Below, piece after piece: positions 37,535 through 51,934 of a stretch of 64,000 nt of DNA. The translations under genes and the position numbers were made by a program. The stretch is from NCBI GenBank assembly GCA_930367205.1, contig OV884011.1:89513474-89577473 (forward strand). Direction: 5' to 3'. The notes below the pieces were generated by a model, which saw nothing but the letters and a program-made list of their open reading frames with translations, was not told where the DNA came from and ran no database searches. Positions within the stretch are counted from its first letter, which is position 1. Every line of letters begins with the position of its first letter. The stretch is from Acanthosoma haemorrhoidale. Lineage: Eukaryota > Arthropoda > Insecta > Hemiptera > Acanthosomatidae.

Positions 37535-40500
37535 TAGTTAGTTAGAACTTTCTGTAAATACCAGTGTTTTGTATTGAGGTTTCTTTCCCTTATGAGTTTT
37601 ATATTTGTTTTAAACAACGTGTGAATAAATGACACTATAATATTTGTGGAGGATCAAGATGTGTGGAGTGTCTAAACTTAAAAACTGAAATAAAAAAAAA
37701 ATTACATTACTATAAATTTACAAGAATCTCTAAGAGACAGAGAAAAGGAAATATGTTTGATTTTATAAAATTAATCCCAAAAGAAAACAAAGTGTTAATG
37801 GCCAGATGGTAGAGGTGATATATTAATAAATAAACGATGCTGCTTAGGCTATAATGGTACTAGCAGAATACAACTTTTACAAACATTGGCAAGACATTAA
37901 TCATTTTAAGGTAATGAAGTCTACCATGTCATTATATAAAGTATTTTTACTTTTACGAAAACAGCTGTTCAAAAAAATGCCCAGGACTGGAAAAAGACAT
38001 TCAATTCTTCCGTAGGGGATGAAAGGTGAAAATATGAATAAATTTTCACTGGCTCCATCCCCCAGAGAATAAGGTTCTAAAAAATATTATTCATGCCTAA
38101 ACGGGTTAAAATATCTTTATTAATAGAAACACTGAGTATTAATGAATATCTCTCACAACTTTCTGCTTAATACATTACATAATTCCGATCTGAAGTAATT
38201 GGATAAAACCAAATTCAATAATAGTTACAGTATAAAGTAAGTTAATAACGAAATAATTATCATTGGAATTAAATCCAATGAGATTTACTAATATTTATTC
38301 ATTAATTTAATCGCTATTCCTATGACCACCCTCTATGATTAGAAATCACCACAAAAAAAAATTGGAAAATTAGAAAAAAACATATATATACTTATACAAA
38401 CTTGCTTGATACAAACAAACGGATCTGGGTTTAATATTGGACAACTTTACATACAATACAAGAAAATAATTGCGGATAAAATATGATATGAAACGGAGAC
38501 AGCCACCATTCAGTTTAATATTTGTGATTAATTGCATTTAATCTTTAGTGAGTACCGAACCCTGTTATTCATTTTTTTTGTTAATCAGTGAAAGCACAAC
38601 GCTAAGCAGAAAAAACGAATAACAGTTTTTCAAATTATTTTACATATAGTAGGTATAATATAAGAGTCCTAATTATATGCAACATATTTAAATTATTATA
38701 TTCCTGCATTACATTATATTTGTATTTATTTTTAGCTTTTATTTATTAATAAATTATAAAGCAAAACTACAGTGTTGAAGACAGTCATAAGAATAGATAT
38801 TTGAAAAAAATTCAAATTCACATTAAGATGATATAAGAACTATTATTCTAACATATTAGGTGACAAACTTTTTCCAAAAAAATTGATTTTCAAACAGTGT
38901 ACAAAGTGTTACTTAGCTGTATTCGTGTGATTAAATTCATCTTTCAAATGGTAACGTAAAAAACGAATGGTAACATCAAGGAAATTGATGGGTTGTAATA
39001 ATAAAGACATTGTGGATAGACAATTCCTTTGTTCTATCATAAAATGTACAATTCACAACACAATTTAAAATTCATATAGTAATGCACGGCAGCTAATTGA
39101 ATTCAATCCACCTCGTACGGATATAATTTCACAAGATAAAACTAAACTTAAATTAAATACTTTAAGTCCACGTAGGAAACATGAAATGATCTGAAGACTA
39201 GATAAAATGTACATTACTAATTTTGATAGCGTAACAAATTTCCCGAAATACAACTGAGCGAAGGGGTTGTCAGGAGTAATTAAAAGCTTCTGTTTCATCC
39301 CCTAAAGAAGTTGGATCAGATAAAAGAAAAGGCAGAAAGAACTACCCTTAATATAAGCCTGGCTGGAGATCAGTGGGGATTAAAAACATCTGCTGCAGCT
39401 CATGCAAACTAATAACAGCAAAGATCCTCCAAGAACAATTAATTATGGAACAATGCCCACTTTAAGGGAGAAATAGACAAACAGCTTGTTCCAGGGCTTA
39501 GAAAATAACTCTCACCGTTAAGAATTTTCTTTTGTTCCTTTTCCCCCTCCCCCCCCCCCTCCTGTTCGATACCATGAAAATAAATAAACTAAGTGCCTTG
39601 ATAATTTATTGGTTATTTAATGTAGTATATTAATGACGACTCAATTAGATTGGGAGGCTGAGTGAAAATCGATTACTTTATTTTATAACTGGCCAAATTC
39701 AAAAGGCGACAAAGGACAGATCCCATTACGGTTTCATACTTAGTTACATCCTATAAAAATAAATATAAGCCACTTTTTTTATTAAATTATTGGCATTGTA
39801 AGCTAATTGGTATTAATTATTCAGTTTAAAAATAAGAAGAAGTTAGTACTAAATAGATAACGTATATAATTACTGATATTATCCACACTATAATTCCTCC
39901 AAACATAAACACACTACTGCCCCATTTCATTACTATACATTGCGATTTATTATAAATACATAATTATTATCATACATTATTATAATTACAGGGGCGTTTA
40001 ATTTAATTTATAATGAATTTATTTCTGCCGTCATATACAAATTTATCTAACAGATTCTACTGTTTCCGAAGAAAAATCCACGCATACTGAAAATCCTCTC
40101 GTTCTATTAGACCCCGTAGAGAAGTGGAAATGATAATTATTTAAATTTTCACTTCGGTATGTTTAGTAAAACTTGAGCTTCTTCATATTACTTTTATTGA
40201 TGATTAATTCGAGTACGGTGTCAACGTTTGGTCAACTCTGGTACCTTCTAGGACTATAATTATGAAATTCAACATTTATATGTGTTTGAGCATATAATAC
40301 ATTTTTTTAAAGTATTAACTATTGTAATTTGGAATGTTGTGAGATATCAAATATAAAGATAGTAAATAACCACAACAACAAATTTAGTTAATACGTTTAA
40401 TAAATTTAAAATATATCTTAATAAAGTTTATAATTGAAAATTGGTATAATAATAGTGCTTAAAGATGGCTAAATAGGCGAAAAATTGACCGTGTACACGA

Positions 40501-41454
40501 TTTAATTGAAACAAAGCTGAAGTTTGTGTAAACAAACAGAAGTGAAAATTTAAATAATTATCATTTCTTACAGTTCTTACTACTACACTGGGTCTAATTG
40601 AATTCCATGTAAACCAAGAAGATCATCTGTAAGACTTGATTTTTCTTTGGAAACAATAGCAATTGTTAAATAATTTTGGATATGATGACAGAAATTTATA
40701 TGAAATTTAAATGAAACGTCCCGAAATATAATAAAACGTAACAACGAACTACTAATAATATTAACAGCCAATGTAAAGCAATGAAAAGTGGTATGTTTAT
40801 GTTCGGAGGAATTATAGTGGTGATAATATCAGTAATTATGTTGGAAAGATCGTTATATTTATTGTAGCAACTTCCTTGGACCTGGGATTTATTAAACTAA
40901 CCAAACTGAAAACGTAAACTCTTAAATATAACACCCTGGAAAATAAGTGATTGGTTCAGATATGATCAGAACGATACAGGCATAGCTAAGATGACAAAAT
41001 GTTGAACGAAATTACTAAGGTGCGTTGAACAGACAACTGCGCTGTAATATGCGCACCATGTGCATGGTCTGTGAGACGAAACCTATGCTTGGAAAAAAAT
41101 AGTTTGGGCAACAAAAATGTACTCTCTAGTTTATCCATCCAGGGAGGAAAGATGTAGTAGATCTGTCGCCTGTTAGCTTGCGTTCTACATATGTTACCAG
41201 TCTTCTGGAACGGTTGGTGGAAATACCAGTCCAGATACTCAGAAGACAGTTGGCATAATAAGATCATTCTTGTTGCGATCTGCTACTAGCATTGAGTCAC
41301 CAAATAGTCATTGGTAACATATCATTACCAGTGTCTTTGAGAGGGAACTGAAGGAGATTATATTCAATAGAGGAGTGCAGGCGGGCACCGCATTAACAAA
41401 GACACTTAGCCAGTGACTCGAGTAAACAACCAGCAAGCACGTTGACGGCTTAAG
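37535..41454. other. AT-rich non-coding stretch
   Basis: No gene, RNA gene or element end could be recognised. A poly-C run lies at about 39547-39559. Confidence 0.5.
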
Positions 41455-41665
41455 TTAAAGAGCAACCTGAAGTGGGTGAATAATTAAATAGAGCGAAGTA
41501 GGGCATGTGTTACTGTGGGGTCCTCCTTTCGCTAAGTGCTTTTAGCCACTTCTGCGCTCATCCGCTTTAATCACGACCCAGGCCGTAACGTTCTTCTCTA
41601 TCGAGCCGCGCTCGTGATGAGGCTCTGTATAATTCGGCGCTCTTGAGCTAATGCAATTATCAATT
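41455..41665. other. GC-rich non-coding island
   Basis: This stretch contains TGTGGGGTCCTCCTTTCGC, GCTCATCCGCTTTAATCACG and GCCGCGCTCGTGATGAGG inside AT-rich surroundings. Stops occur in all likely frames. It is a candidate enhancer or conserved non-coding element by composition only. Confidence 0.3.
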
Positions 41666-42248
41666 GAGGGGAGCCCTGGCTATAGTAGTTAGTAATCGCA
41701 CTTCGAAGGTACACGGGCCGAACTTAGAAAATCAGGTTAAACCAACCAGCCCCTGCATATATCGTAGTACCACACGAAATATTTAAGTTCAACTTATTGT
41801 CTAGTATGATTCCAAAAAACAATAAGTAACAACATACAAGGTCAAAGGACAATTAGGTTTGGACGTAACTGGTATAAATCATAACAAACTACAGCAAATT
41901 TAAATATGAAATATAACTGTAACACCCAAACGTCGACTATGCTTACAAAATTCTTAATCCACGACTACTATTCTTCCTATCAGCCCTATTCGTATTAAGT
42001 ATTAACAACATTTTCGCATTCAGCAAAGTAGTGTTCATCTACCAGTTTGGTTCGAATTAACGAATTGAAAACAAAAAAAATCAAGGAGAATAAATGTGAG
42101 TCAGCGAACCTTAAAGCATTTGAAATTCCATGTGAACTTATCAGACACTTTTTGATTCATCACGCTCCTCTGTCAGCCGCGTTACTGCCTCATTGGGCAA
42201 TAAGTAATTGTGATAAATGTTTTCATTCACTTGCTCATTCATACAGTA

Positions 42249-42419
42249 TTAACAAACAACCCAGAGACCTCCCAAATCCACATGGTTGTCACCAACCTCG
42301 CATGCGAAAGAGTAAGCGGTGCCTTGGGAAGTCCTCCATGCTCCTTCGTCAGCCGCGTCACCGGATACGAGCCAGTGGAGGCTGGCCAAGAGCGCGAGAG
42401 CCACAGATGCCCAGGACAT
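42249..42419 (-). CDS. Possible first exon of a secreted protein (signal peptide plus short tail)
   Basis: This minus-strand frame is too short for routine ORF calling. It starts at ATG 42419 and runs 56 codons to TAA (42251-42249). Residues 1-20 look like a classical signal peptide: start MSW, hydrophobic core VALALLASLHWLV, then SGDA-A as a plausible cleavage region. The mature part is short and polar and contains ACE and a final Cys. A possible weak splice donor, GAG then GTTGGT, lies at 42296, after residue 41, so the last 15 codons may be intron read-through. A TATA box and E-box sit 42-61 bases upstream of the ATG, and A at -3 suits initiation. Codons are GC-rich compared with the surroundings. 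I do not recognise the protein, and no second exon was found. It could be a chance frame in a GC-rich patch. Confidence 0.35.
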   Translation of the reverse strand: MSWASVALALLASLHWLVSGDAADEGAWRTSQGTAYSFACEVGDNHVDLGGLWVVC

Positions 42420-42460
42420 AATTGGAGAAATTGACCATTGCCAGGACTCCCACTGTCAAG

Positions 42461-42480
42461 TATTTATAGGAGGTCACGTG
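42461..42480 (-). promoter_or_regulatory. TATA box and E-box upstream of the signal-peptide frame
   Basis: On the minus strand TATAAATA occupies 42468-42461, with the palindromic E-box CACGTG at 42480-42475 just upstream. An initiator-like TCAATTT lies roughly 35 bases downstream of the TATA box and about 15 bases before the ATG at 42419. The spacing fits a TATA-driven arthropod gene with a very short 5' UTR. Both motifs could occur by chance. Confidence 0.35.
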
Positions 42481-42499
42481 GCCACTGCCGATTTAGTCC

Positions 42500-45400
42500 C
42501 CGTTATGGGGATGAGTGGTCCTGTGTGATGACTGTGCTAGGGGATTTAGGGTGGTTACTATGGAATTTCATCAACTTGGAAGGGATGAGTATAGGTTAAT
42601 TTTTAAAATCGAGTACAAAATTTGTATTTGCTTGCTTTATATCCGAACTCGCAAGGCAGTTGTCGCTTAAAATCTGTGTTATATGCTGCCTCATATAATA
42701 TAAATTCCGATTCGTGTATTTTGAAGCGTAAAACAGTGGACTCATAAAAGAGTAAATAAATTCGACACCATTGATGGGTAGATAGAAGCTCCAACTGCGT
42801 ACGGCTCGCTGAAGACATAAAGGTCCATCCAACGGTCGTCGTTCGTGATTTAGCTGTTCGTTTCACGACCTGACCAGGCTTTAATATAAAATTTAACCGA
42901 GCCTGATCGTGGGTATGATGATGTATGGTTGATGCGAGAGTTAGGTGATGATGAGATATGATCCGTGAAGATTTAAATTTTTTCCTGTGACAGTGTTTAT
43001 ATTGTGACCTTGCCTAGTATTGTTTATCGTAACAGTACAATATTTCTTCAAGTGTAATATTTGTGGATAGTTTATTTTAAATTGTAAAAGTTTTTAAAAA
43101 TTTACAGCATATAATCGATCGATTAAAAATAAACATGATTGTGATTTTTTGTGTGGGGTTTCCGTATATTTATGAGCATGCCCAGTTCTTCATTTTTATT
43201 GTGTTTTCATAGTTGTAATCAGGTGGCTATGGTACGTATAGGTTACGCCATCGAGGGATGTCATTTCGAGGTCAAGGTATCATAGTATAGTACTGGGACC
43301 TCGAATCTCTGTTTACTTGAGTGCTCTTGTTTTTAGCTTTCATAGCGTTTTATACCTGTTCCAATCTTGAAATAAGCCACATTATTTGTTTTAGTTAACC
43401 TGGAATAGTAAAACAATGTTAAATGGTTTTTACCTTTTGAAATATAGTTATAATATAAATTATGATTAAGGAGCTGAATATGAAGTTCTTACTGAACTCT
43501 TAGGCAGCGGAAGTATACTTTTAAGTCAAAACCCATCTATGTTTCGATGAAACAATAAAATATGAGCAAACGAAAAAGTGTCGCATTTAGAAAAAGTCAG
43601 ATATTTGCTTCCTAATAAAATAATTTAGGCTTTCAATTCTTTATTAATTAAATTAAACGTCTTCGGAGAGAAATGACTATAAATATGAAGTAAACCACCA
43701 ATAAATATTCAAAAGAAATTACACAGAACGTTATATTTTGATAATAGAAGAATATAATATGTTAATGAACTGCTGTATCGTCGTGTTGTTTCTTATGTTA
43801 TAAACAGAAATACTATCGCCCAAAATAGAGGAAAAAAATGTAAGACCGTGATGGTTGACTCGCACTGTTCACTTTATGAGGATGAGTCGGTCACTAGCAA
43901 CTACCCGGCGTTATCCTCGGCATGTAGGGAATGAGGACGACCAGGTTCCAGAGAACTGCCATTGTTCACTTATACAGAGATATAACCCCGTTTAATGCTG
44001 GCCTTAGGTACCTAGCAATTCAGTCTTTGTATTACATTGAATTCATATCCTCACCCACCAAAATGAATTTATTATTTACGATTAATATACAGGAGAAACA
44101 ATTGACATTTGATTTAATGGAATGTGCTGATGGGACTCGATGCAAAAGCTGTGTAAAACCTTGAAACAAGCTCCGTTTAACCTCGCCTAGAATTTATCCA
44201 ATCAACTATGCAAGCGTTCTCTGTAGAGCCCGGACCCTTTTATTCTATGCATCGTAGAACCATCAATTTTATAGAACATGCCGCCACAAATGGCATAAGT
44301 TCGATTCTCATCAACGCAACATGTTATATTTCGAGGCGGTTTGATTTCCTGTAAACGCCAAGACTTGGTGAATCCTTTTTCAACTTAAACTTTTACTTAA
44401 AGATAATGTTCGTCGTTTTATTACATATAAATACGTTATATATATTCTATAACTCCCCCCAAAGACCAAACACTTGCTATGTTTCTTGCAATTGTGACTA
44501 TTTATTTATTATGATAACTTTTGGTTATTACAGCTATTTCTCTTCAACTCCGTGTCTAAATTGAGACGACTGATATATTTTTTAAAAAATACAGAAAAAA
44601 ATAACCGAATACATTTAGATGAGTGCATTAATTGGCTTACCTTGGAATTATCATGTTTTTTTTCTTGCCCAGTCCAGTTTTAAGAATTATTATTAAAACT
44701 ATTTATTTGATAAATCAGAAAAAAAATATGGATAATTTGACGTACATACTTGGTTATATAGCGCATTCAAAGAAAATAGCATTATACTATCGTACAGTGA
44801 ACACCTATAATAAAAATGTATTCTGTACAATCGCCAGTTGGTTGATTACAGCATTAAAGGTTATTATTTATTTCCGAGGTGTACACACTTGAAAGTCTTT
44901 AGGGTATGGTCTAGAATAGTTTCCGGGTCGCGAATTTAATCTTTATAAGTAGAAGGAAATTGAGAAAAAGTAATAAATAATATTGTTTAGTGAAAATGGT
45001 TTCTTTAACGAAATAATAAATAACAGGGAGAACCAGACCTCTAAAAGTAGTAGACAATCTATTGACGGTCCGTTTTCTTGAATTTGATCATTGTTGTACG
45101 TTTTAAGGTCAATTTAAATTACATTGTACTGAGTCAAATGCTTTGAGGATTGTGCTTGGTATATTGAGTTTTGCTCTAGGATCAGAAGAGTTCTGACTGA
45201 ATTGCTTCATAACGTGTTTTAATTGAAGTGTGTGTAGCCTTGTTGCATTAGCCGCTAAGTGGTTGTGCATAATTCTTCAGCAGGTATCCTTCCTGATTCT
45301 CCACTAGAAGTCTTGTAAGACCCGTTCTCACGACGCGTGGCTAGGCGAGCCTTTAGCTCGATCTTCGTACGTCCAGACTTGTGGTACGGACAGGGAGTAT

Positions 45401-47819
45401 GGTTCGGCAAATCTCTAGTGGTCCCCATCACGTCAACACGCAACACCTCAGCGTTAGGTATGCTGGTCATATTCGGGAGAGTATACCTGTGTCCTGGGGT
45501 TTTACTGTTATTGCCTGTTAACTGCCTGGTTTTTTGACGCACATGCACATTGTTTGTTTAAGGGATCTTCACCTCGTAGCTTTTAATGCAGGGCTTGTTT
45601 ACATTTTGAAACGTGAATCGATCCCAGCTACATAACATCATTCATTGGGCACGTTCAAATTATTAATTATAACTTCTATGCGAAAAAAAAAAAATGAAAG
45701 ATTACAATTTAAGACATAAAACTGAAAAGCTAGAGAACGAGGTCCACAATTGATACAGAAATTCCTTGTTAATTAATGGAGGCTAATCGGGGATTCAATT
45801 TATCACGGCTCGTCTTCGGATTATAACATCTTTGCTTTTTACTGCAGCGTTGAGGAATTCTTTAACTGATCTGATCATAGATAAACCTCCGTTTCAAGGA
45901 TAAGTAATTAGAACAAATACTTTCATACTCAATTTGAATAAAAATGATAGATTCTGCTAGCCTTACTACAGTACCGTGAATCGAAATGGTCAGAGTCAGA
46001 ATCTAGCTTCAATTTAATGCGTGGTTAATAAAATTAAAAGAGTATCTTCTGGCTAGGAGAAGTCGTAATGTGTTAGGCAGGTTTTGGGGGTGTCACTCAC
46101 TACCATATAAACTATAAACTATTTAAACATATCCATTTAATTATGGAGTTCTCAATAAGTTTTAGTGATGAGCTGATAAGTTTTACTGAGTGTAGCACCT
46201 GAGGATGATACCAGTGGACGTTTAAAAGCGGTTGCCAATTAAAAAAAAATATATGGAAAGAAACCGACATTGGTGTTTGAAACCTAAAATATACATTTTG
46301 TATAGAATGTGATGAGCTATATTGTTTAATATTAATTGTGGCTTTCAATCTGCGTCATTTAAAATTTCTTACCTCTAATCGGAATCGGTAATTTAAACAT
46401 TAACAATTGGTAACTACTACCTGGTACATTGACAGCCACCTATGAAATACTATATATGAAAACCAGCACTGCAGTATACCAAGTCGTGAGAGTAAAATTA
46501 GTGCTCCCAACGCATGCCCCAGCAGCACCCCCCCCCCCCCCAACCCGGAACTCATAAATATTTATACATAAACATGGATATGTCGTTTTGAATCTCATCT
46601 CGTAAATGAGGTTCTAGCTCAGAGGGAGGGTCCGGCCCTCTACACGACGTAAATTGACTTCAGGGGCCAGTGATACTTCCCAGGCATATGTCCGCTAACG
46701 GCAAACTAATTTTACACTCGCCGGCTCCCCAAAAGAAAAATCTGATTCAGGAGTCCCTAATTGAGCTTTCAGAGGCATCCCTTGCGTTTACGTCTTTGAA
46801 AAAATAATGGAATTACTAATCCCGGAATATTTTGTTTTTTGTTTTTAAACGCTAATTTTTTTTTAAAACTTGTTATTAACATGCTTGATGTTATTAAAAG
46901 AACTTGTTAGTTACAAACTACTGCTGTAGATAACATAATAGCATAATTCTCCGTTAAAAGAAAATATGGTATAAAAAGAAAAATACGGTATAAAAAGCAG
47001 CACGAAAATGAACGGGGAAACGTCATAAAAGTAATAAAATGACGGCGGAAAACTCTCGTCCTAATTTACATTATTGTATACAAAAGCTCGTCCAATAAAA
47101 GAATTAATCCTATCTGAATCCAGAGTTAACCGAGATCTCCTTTGCAGTTACATGTGTAAAACAATTTATAAATAAAATAAAAAAACCCGAATAGAATGCA
47201 AATAAAAAAAATGCAGCAGCACATACCACTAAAATCTTACTACGAATGGCATTGAATCACTTAATAATGGTTGTAAGGCCTATCGAAAAAGATAACGGTC
47301 ATAAATATGAAAATTTGAGAGAAGACATATTAGTGAACACATTAAAAAAAACACAAAAAACTATTAGTTTATTCTTGAAACAAAAAATACTCACGATGTC
47401 AGTCAGCTGCAAATAATTGTATGCCTTTGGTTTATTCATTCATTAATGCAGATACGATATAGCGAAAGCAAGGATCTTGTCCACAATAAGAGAAAAAACT
47501 CAGTTACTTACATAGCATAATAGATTTTTGTGTAATTCGGAATAATCGATTTTCATTTTTTTTAAGTCACTTATAAAATGTTGGCTATTAACCTTCAGTG
47601 ATTAAAAAAAAGGTTATAAGAAATAATTCAACCTTAACTTGCTTCTCCGAATAAATCACATGATAGGATTTTATAAAAAAAAAAGAAAAGCTCCAGTTAG
47701 ACAATTAAAGGGACAAAAAATACCAAAAATATAAATTACGATTGACTTATAGAAAGTATTTAGCATGTGAAAAAAAACACCCTTCCTTCTCTACTAAGAC
47801 AACTTTAAAAACCAATTTT
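42500..47819. other. Non-coding stretch
   Basis: It includes a minus frame of 97 codons at 45255-45548, with a charged composition but no recognised domain, starting at a GTG just after a stop. A poly-C run lies near 46531-46544. No gene is supported. Confidence 0.45.
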
Positions 47820-48080
47820 TCCATTTGCGAGCTGTCACTTATCCAGGCAGGCTGTTTGTCGTATCTCCCTCACCCCAGGCCTCGCTAATCCACCCCTAAG
47901 CCGTCAACGGGGCTAGCAAGCAACTTTCAGAATAAATACCGGAGGATTACAAGTGGTAAAGGAGTCATTATTTTAATATAAGTGGTCCTCCGGGCCAGAT
48001 CCTGGGGGCTTGAGCTGAAGTTTTTCGATTTACTACTTACGGAGAAATATTATGGACCATGCTCTTGACCTCTCTCCCCC
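47820..48080. other. GC-richer non-coding island
   Basis: It includes GAGCTGTCACTTATCCAGG, CGTCAACGGGGCTAGCAAGC and GGTCCTCCGGGCCAGATCC, then a pyrimidine run CCTCTCTCCCCCTCTCTGTC. No coherent reading frame is present. It may be regulatory, judged only from composition. Confidence 0.3.
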
Positions 48081-50587
48081 TCTCTGTCTCTCGTTGGCAG
48101 CATTATTAAAAAACTCTGTCAATCCGGAAAGGCTCAAAGTAAAGAATGTTCTTTCAGGCCTCAGTCTTACTTCATACTGCCAAGCCGACAGTTTTCATCA
48201 CGAACAATATATCTTCAGGGTACGAATTTAAAATCAAAGTTAAGTTTTATGTGTAGTAAGTATGTGGGAAAATCGTAAGTGTTGTTTGCGTTTTGTGCAG
48301 TGATGTTGGTACCCGTGTTACACCTTCCCTCTGACCGCAGGTTTAGAGTTTCGCCCAGATATCGGAAGCAAAACACGATCAATCTGCAAATGTAATCAAT
48401 TGAGAAAGAGTCAATGCATTATTGGATATACTCGGACATTTGCGGTACAGTTCGAAGGATAGTATTCCAAAGCATTCTGGAATAGCAATCGACCAGTGCG
48501 AATAACAGTTAGGGCGAAGTTCATTGTCAACCGGTATCAAGATAATTATTTGTTTCCTTTAACAAACAGTTGTTCTTATTCACCATCCACAAAAGGTACC
48601 AAGTCCAGCCGATGGCCGACATGCTGACATTAGCCAACCATCCGCATACATGCAACGTCAGCTAAGTACCAAGAAATTATCAGCTCGGACGGGTTCTCAT
48701 GCACATTTCAAAACTATCTCCAATAAACGACACATTTTTTCTGCGGTGTTTACCTTTATTTTTTTAGTAAAATGTAGTTCCTATAATTATTTTAAGATAA
48801 GTCAACAATTTCAAATGATCAAAAGTCACTCCATTTTTTAATGAGTGTAATATTATGATTAATTTAAAAGAGGCTTCTAGTTTAGATACAACTGAGTTAA
48901 CTGTTTGTATTAGTTTAAGGCATTTCAGATTTTTTTTTTGTTGGTAAATACAAAGCAACCTTTTGCACAAACGTTCATAATTTTTTTTATTTATACATCT
49001 GCAGAAATAATTAAAGTTATTTATCACAGCGACGCTTAAAATCAAAAATGTATGTCTCGTTATTTATTATTACTTCTGCAGGCGATCGCTTGATAATATT
49101 AAAAAAACAGAACAAATAACTCCAAAGTCTCTGAAAAGGATCATTTAAGCTATTGCAATTGTTGTACTGTACTATTACAACTAATAACAGCTGTTACGAA
49201 TGAAGGCAATGCATCGTTCAAGCCATCACTGTGGCAACTGCCAAGCCAAATAAGGCGCAATCCGTCTTGGAGGAAGACTTCTAAGCCCACCTGCCAACTG
49301 CCGGCCTCGCACGGCTCCATCCATTAAATCAAATGAACCACTCACTCTCGATCGTTACTTTAATATAACGTATATATGTTATATATGTTAAAAAAAAACT
49401 GGAATCACTCCCAATATATCGTTATTATTGATCTACTATCCTCAGTCGACGTTTCGCCTACCCAGCCAACACTAGGACTTCAATGTCAAACAAGGGACAT
49501 TATTTTACATGTTTCGAAGAACAATAACACACATAACACATAATGGGATTGGAAACAATAAAAAGTGTGAATGAATGATTATAACTTATAATTTTTTATT
49601 GTTCCATTGTTATATTTAAGAAATCAGAAACCTTACTGCAAAATTAAATCAATATTTTACTAAAAAATTATTTTATAAATATAATATAATATAATAATAA
49701 TAAATATAGTAATTTTATAAATATTTTACAAATCGGAGGTATATAAAAAATTTCCTTGAGTAAATCCAAATTTAATTTGTATATTTTACAAAGAAAATAT
49801 TATAGCCAGAGTATAACTTAGGATGAAATACAAAACCTTATCTAATTAAAATAAGACGACAAATAATACTTTTCATAATCATAATGTATGTGGTTGATGG
49901 TAGCATTACTACGATCTCATTTGTACAACACTTTTCGTTTCAACATACTCAGTAGCTAATAAATAAAACATATTTTAATTGATCAAATTACAATTCAAAT
50001 TTCTATTAACAAGTAATAAGTTCTATTAGTAACTAAAACGTCAAATAATGTTTTCAGAACTATGTATTTTTATTTGATTAAGTCGTCCATATAACGTACG
50101 CGATCTAATTTCTTTCCTTGCTATAAAGGGTCAGTATTAAACTCCTTGTAGAGCAGAGATTTATTAACTAAAAGTGGGTTGCTCCTAAAAAAAAAATCCG
50201 ACCTTCGAGTACAGCTGTAATAACAATACTACCTTTATTTCTTTATTATTTTAATATTTCCCTTAAGAAGAAACCTTTATTGAACATGAATTTTTTTTGT
50301 TGTAAGTATCATTCCCCGCTAAAATTTACAATGTGCATTAAAAGAAACTATACAATAAAAATCTACATACACACAGAAGAGGCATATTTACCACGATTTA
50401 AAAATATAACCTAGAAATCAGCTTAAAAACAAAAAATGTACACAAATACATACTATAACGTCAACACGAGAAAATATTGTTTAAAATAGGAAGACAGACA
50501 ACGAGACATAATTTCAATCGTATTGGAAAATTTCTTGAGTCTGGCATACGAACTGGGGTTTCAAACTCAAGAAATATTTTTTTTTTT
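48081..50587. other. Non-coding stretch left of the triplication
   Basis: It includes ATCCTCAGTCGACGTTTCGC (about 49438-49457), which is shared in inverted orientation with about 57350-57370. Otherwise AT-rich with no gene evidence. Confidence 0.45.
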
Positions 50588-51283
50588 AGAAATATGGGAA
50601 CAAGTGGCATTTCAAGTATCCTTCGTTTCAGCATTTCATTTATGTTTTATAGAACTGTTTGCTTCGTATTAATTAGTTTTACTAAATGGCTTCAGAGTTT
50701 GGCCTTAAAACAATATAAAAAGTGTTTATAATATTATCTAATCAATAAGAGTAAAGTAAGCGGACTTCCCCAACTATAATAGCGTGCCTTAGCGAATTTA
50801 ACTTTTTGGTAAATATTTAAATAAGTGTAGTGTCATTATTATTCCGGAACCCAAAACAATAAATTTAATGACGTTCCTCCGACTGAGTTATAATGAGCTC
50901 CTTCAATATATAAACAAATTAGGAATCGCGTGTTTGCTCCCACGTCTGTAAGGATAGAAGAATGCTGAGCCAGCAGAAGGCGGAAGAGAAATGAATGAAA
51001 TCATTCATTTAAATATGAAGTTTTCTGTAGAGAAAGAAGTAGGGGGAAAAAAAACCTCTCACTCAAATGGAAATCAATCTCTAATTTAGGCAATATAAAC
51101 AAACGGAAGGAAAAGGATTCTCCCCACCATTTACTCCCATCTGGCTGAGAAGGGGAAAAAACAAAGTAGAGGGAAACGAAAAAATAATAAAAAAAAAAAA
51201 GCTAATTTGTCAGACCCCGTGTCTGCTTTGATCTGTGACAGGATGGAAATTACATCGGCCTCCTTCCTAGCCAGAGAGGGAGG

Positions 51284-51413
<130 letters not shown>

Positions 51414-51772
51414 CATTTTGAAAAGGGTGCTTCATTCGAGGCATTTTTCATTCATTTTTTTTTTAGAAATATGGGAACAAGTGGCATTTCAAGTATCCTT
51501 CGTTTCAGCATTTCATTTATGTTTTATAGAACTGTTTGCTTCGTATTAATTAGTTTTACTAAATGGCTTCAGAGTTTGGCCTTAAAACAATATAAAAAGT
51601 GTTTATAATATTATCTAATCAATAAGAGTAAAGTAAGCGGACTTCCCCAACTATAATAGCGTGCCTTGTCTATAAAAGCTAATATAAAAGCTAATTTGTC
51701 AGACCCCGTGTCTGCTTTGATCTGTGACAGGATGGAAATTACATCGGCCTCCTTCCTAGCCAGAGAGGGAGG

Positions 51773-51934
<162 letters not shown>

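Noticed and set aside
42047..42528. Three overlapping plus-strand frames (up to 124 codons)
   Set aside because: They are antisense shadows of the candidate signal-peptide exon and show no domain.
45255..45548. 97-codon minus frame with charged composition
   Set aside because: It starts at GTG just after a stop, has no recognised domain, and shows no splice or promoter support.
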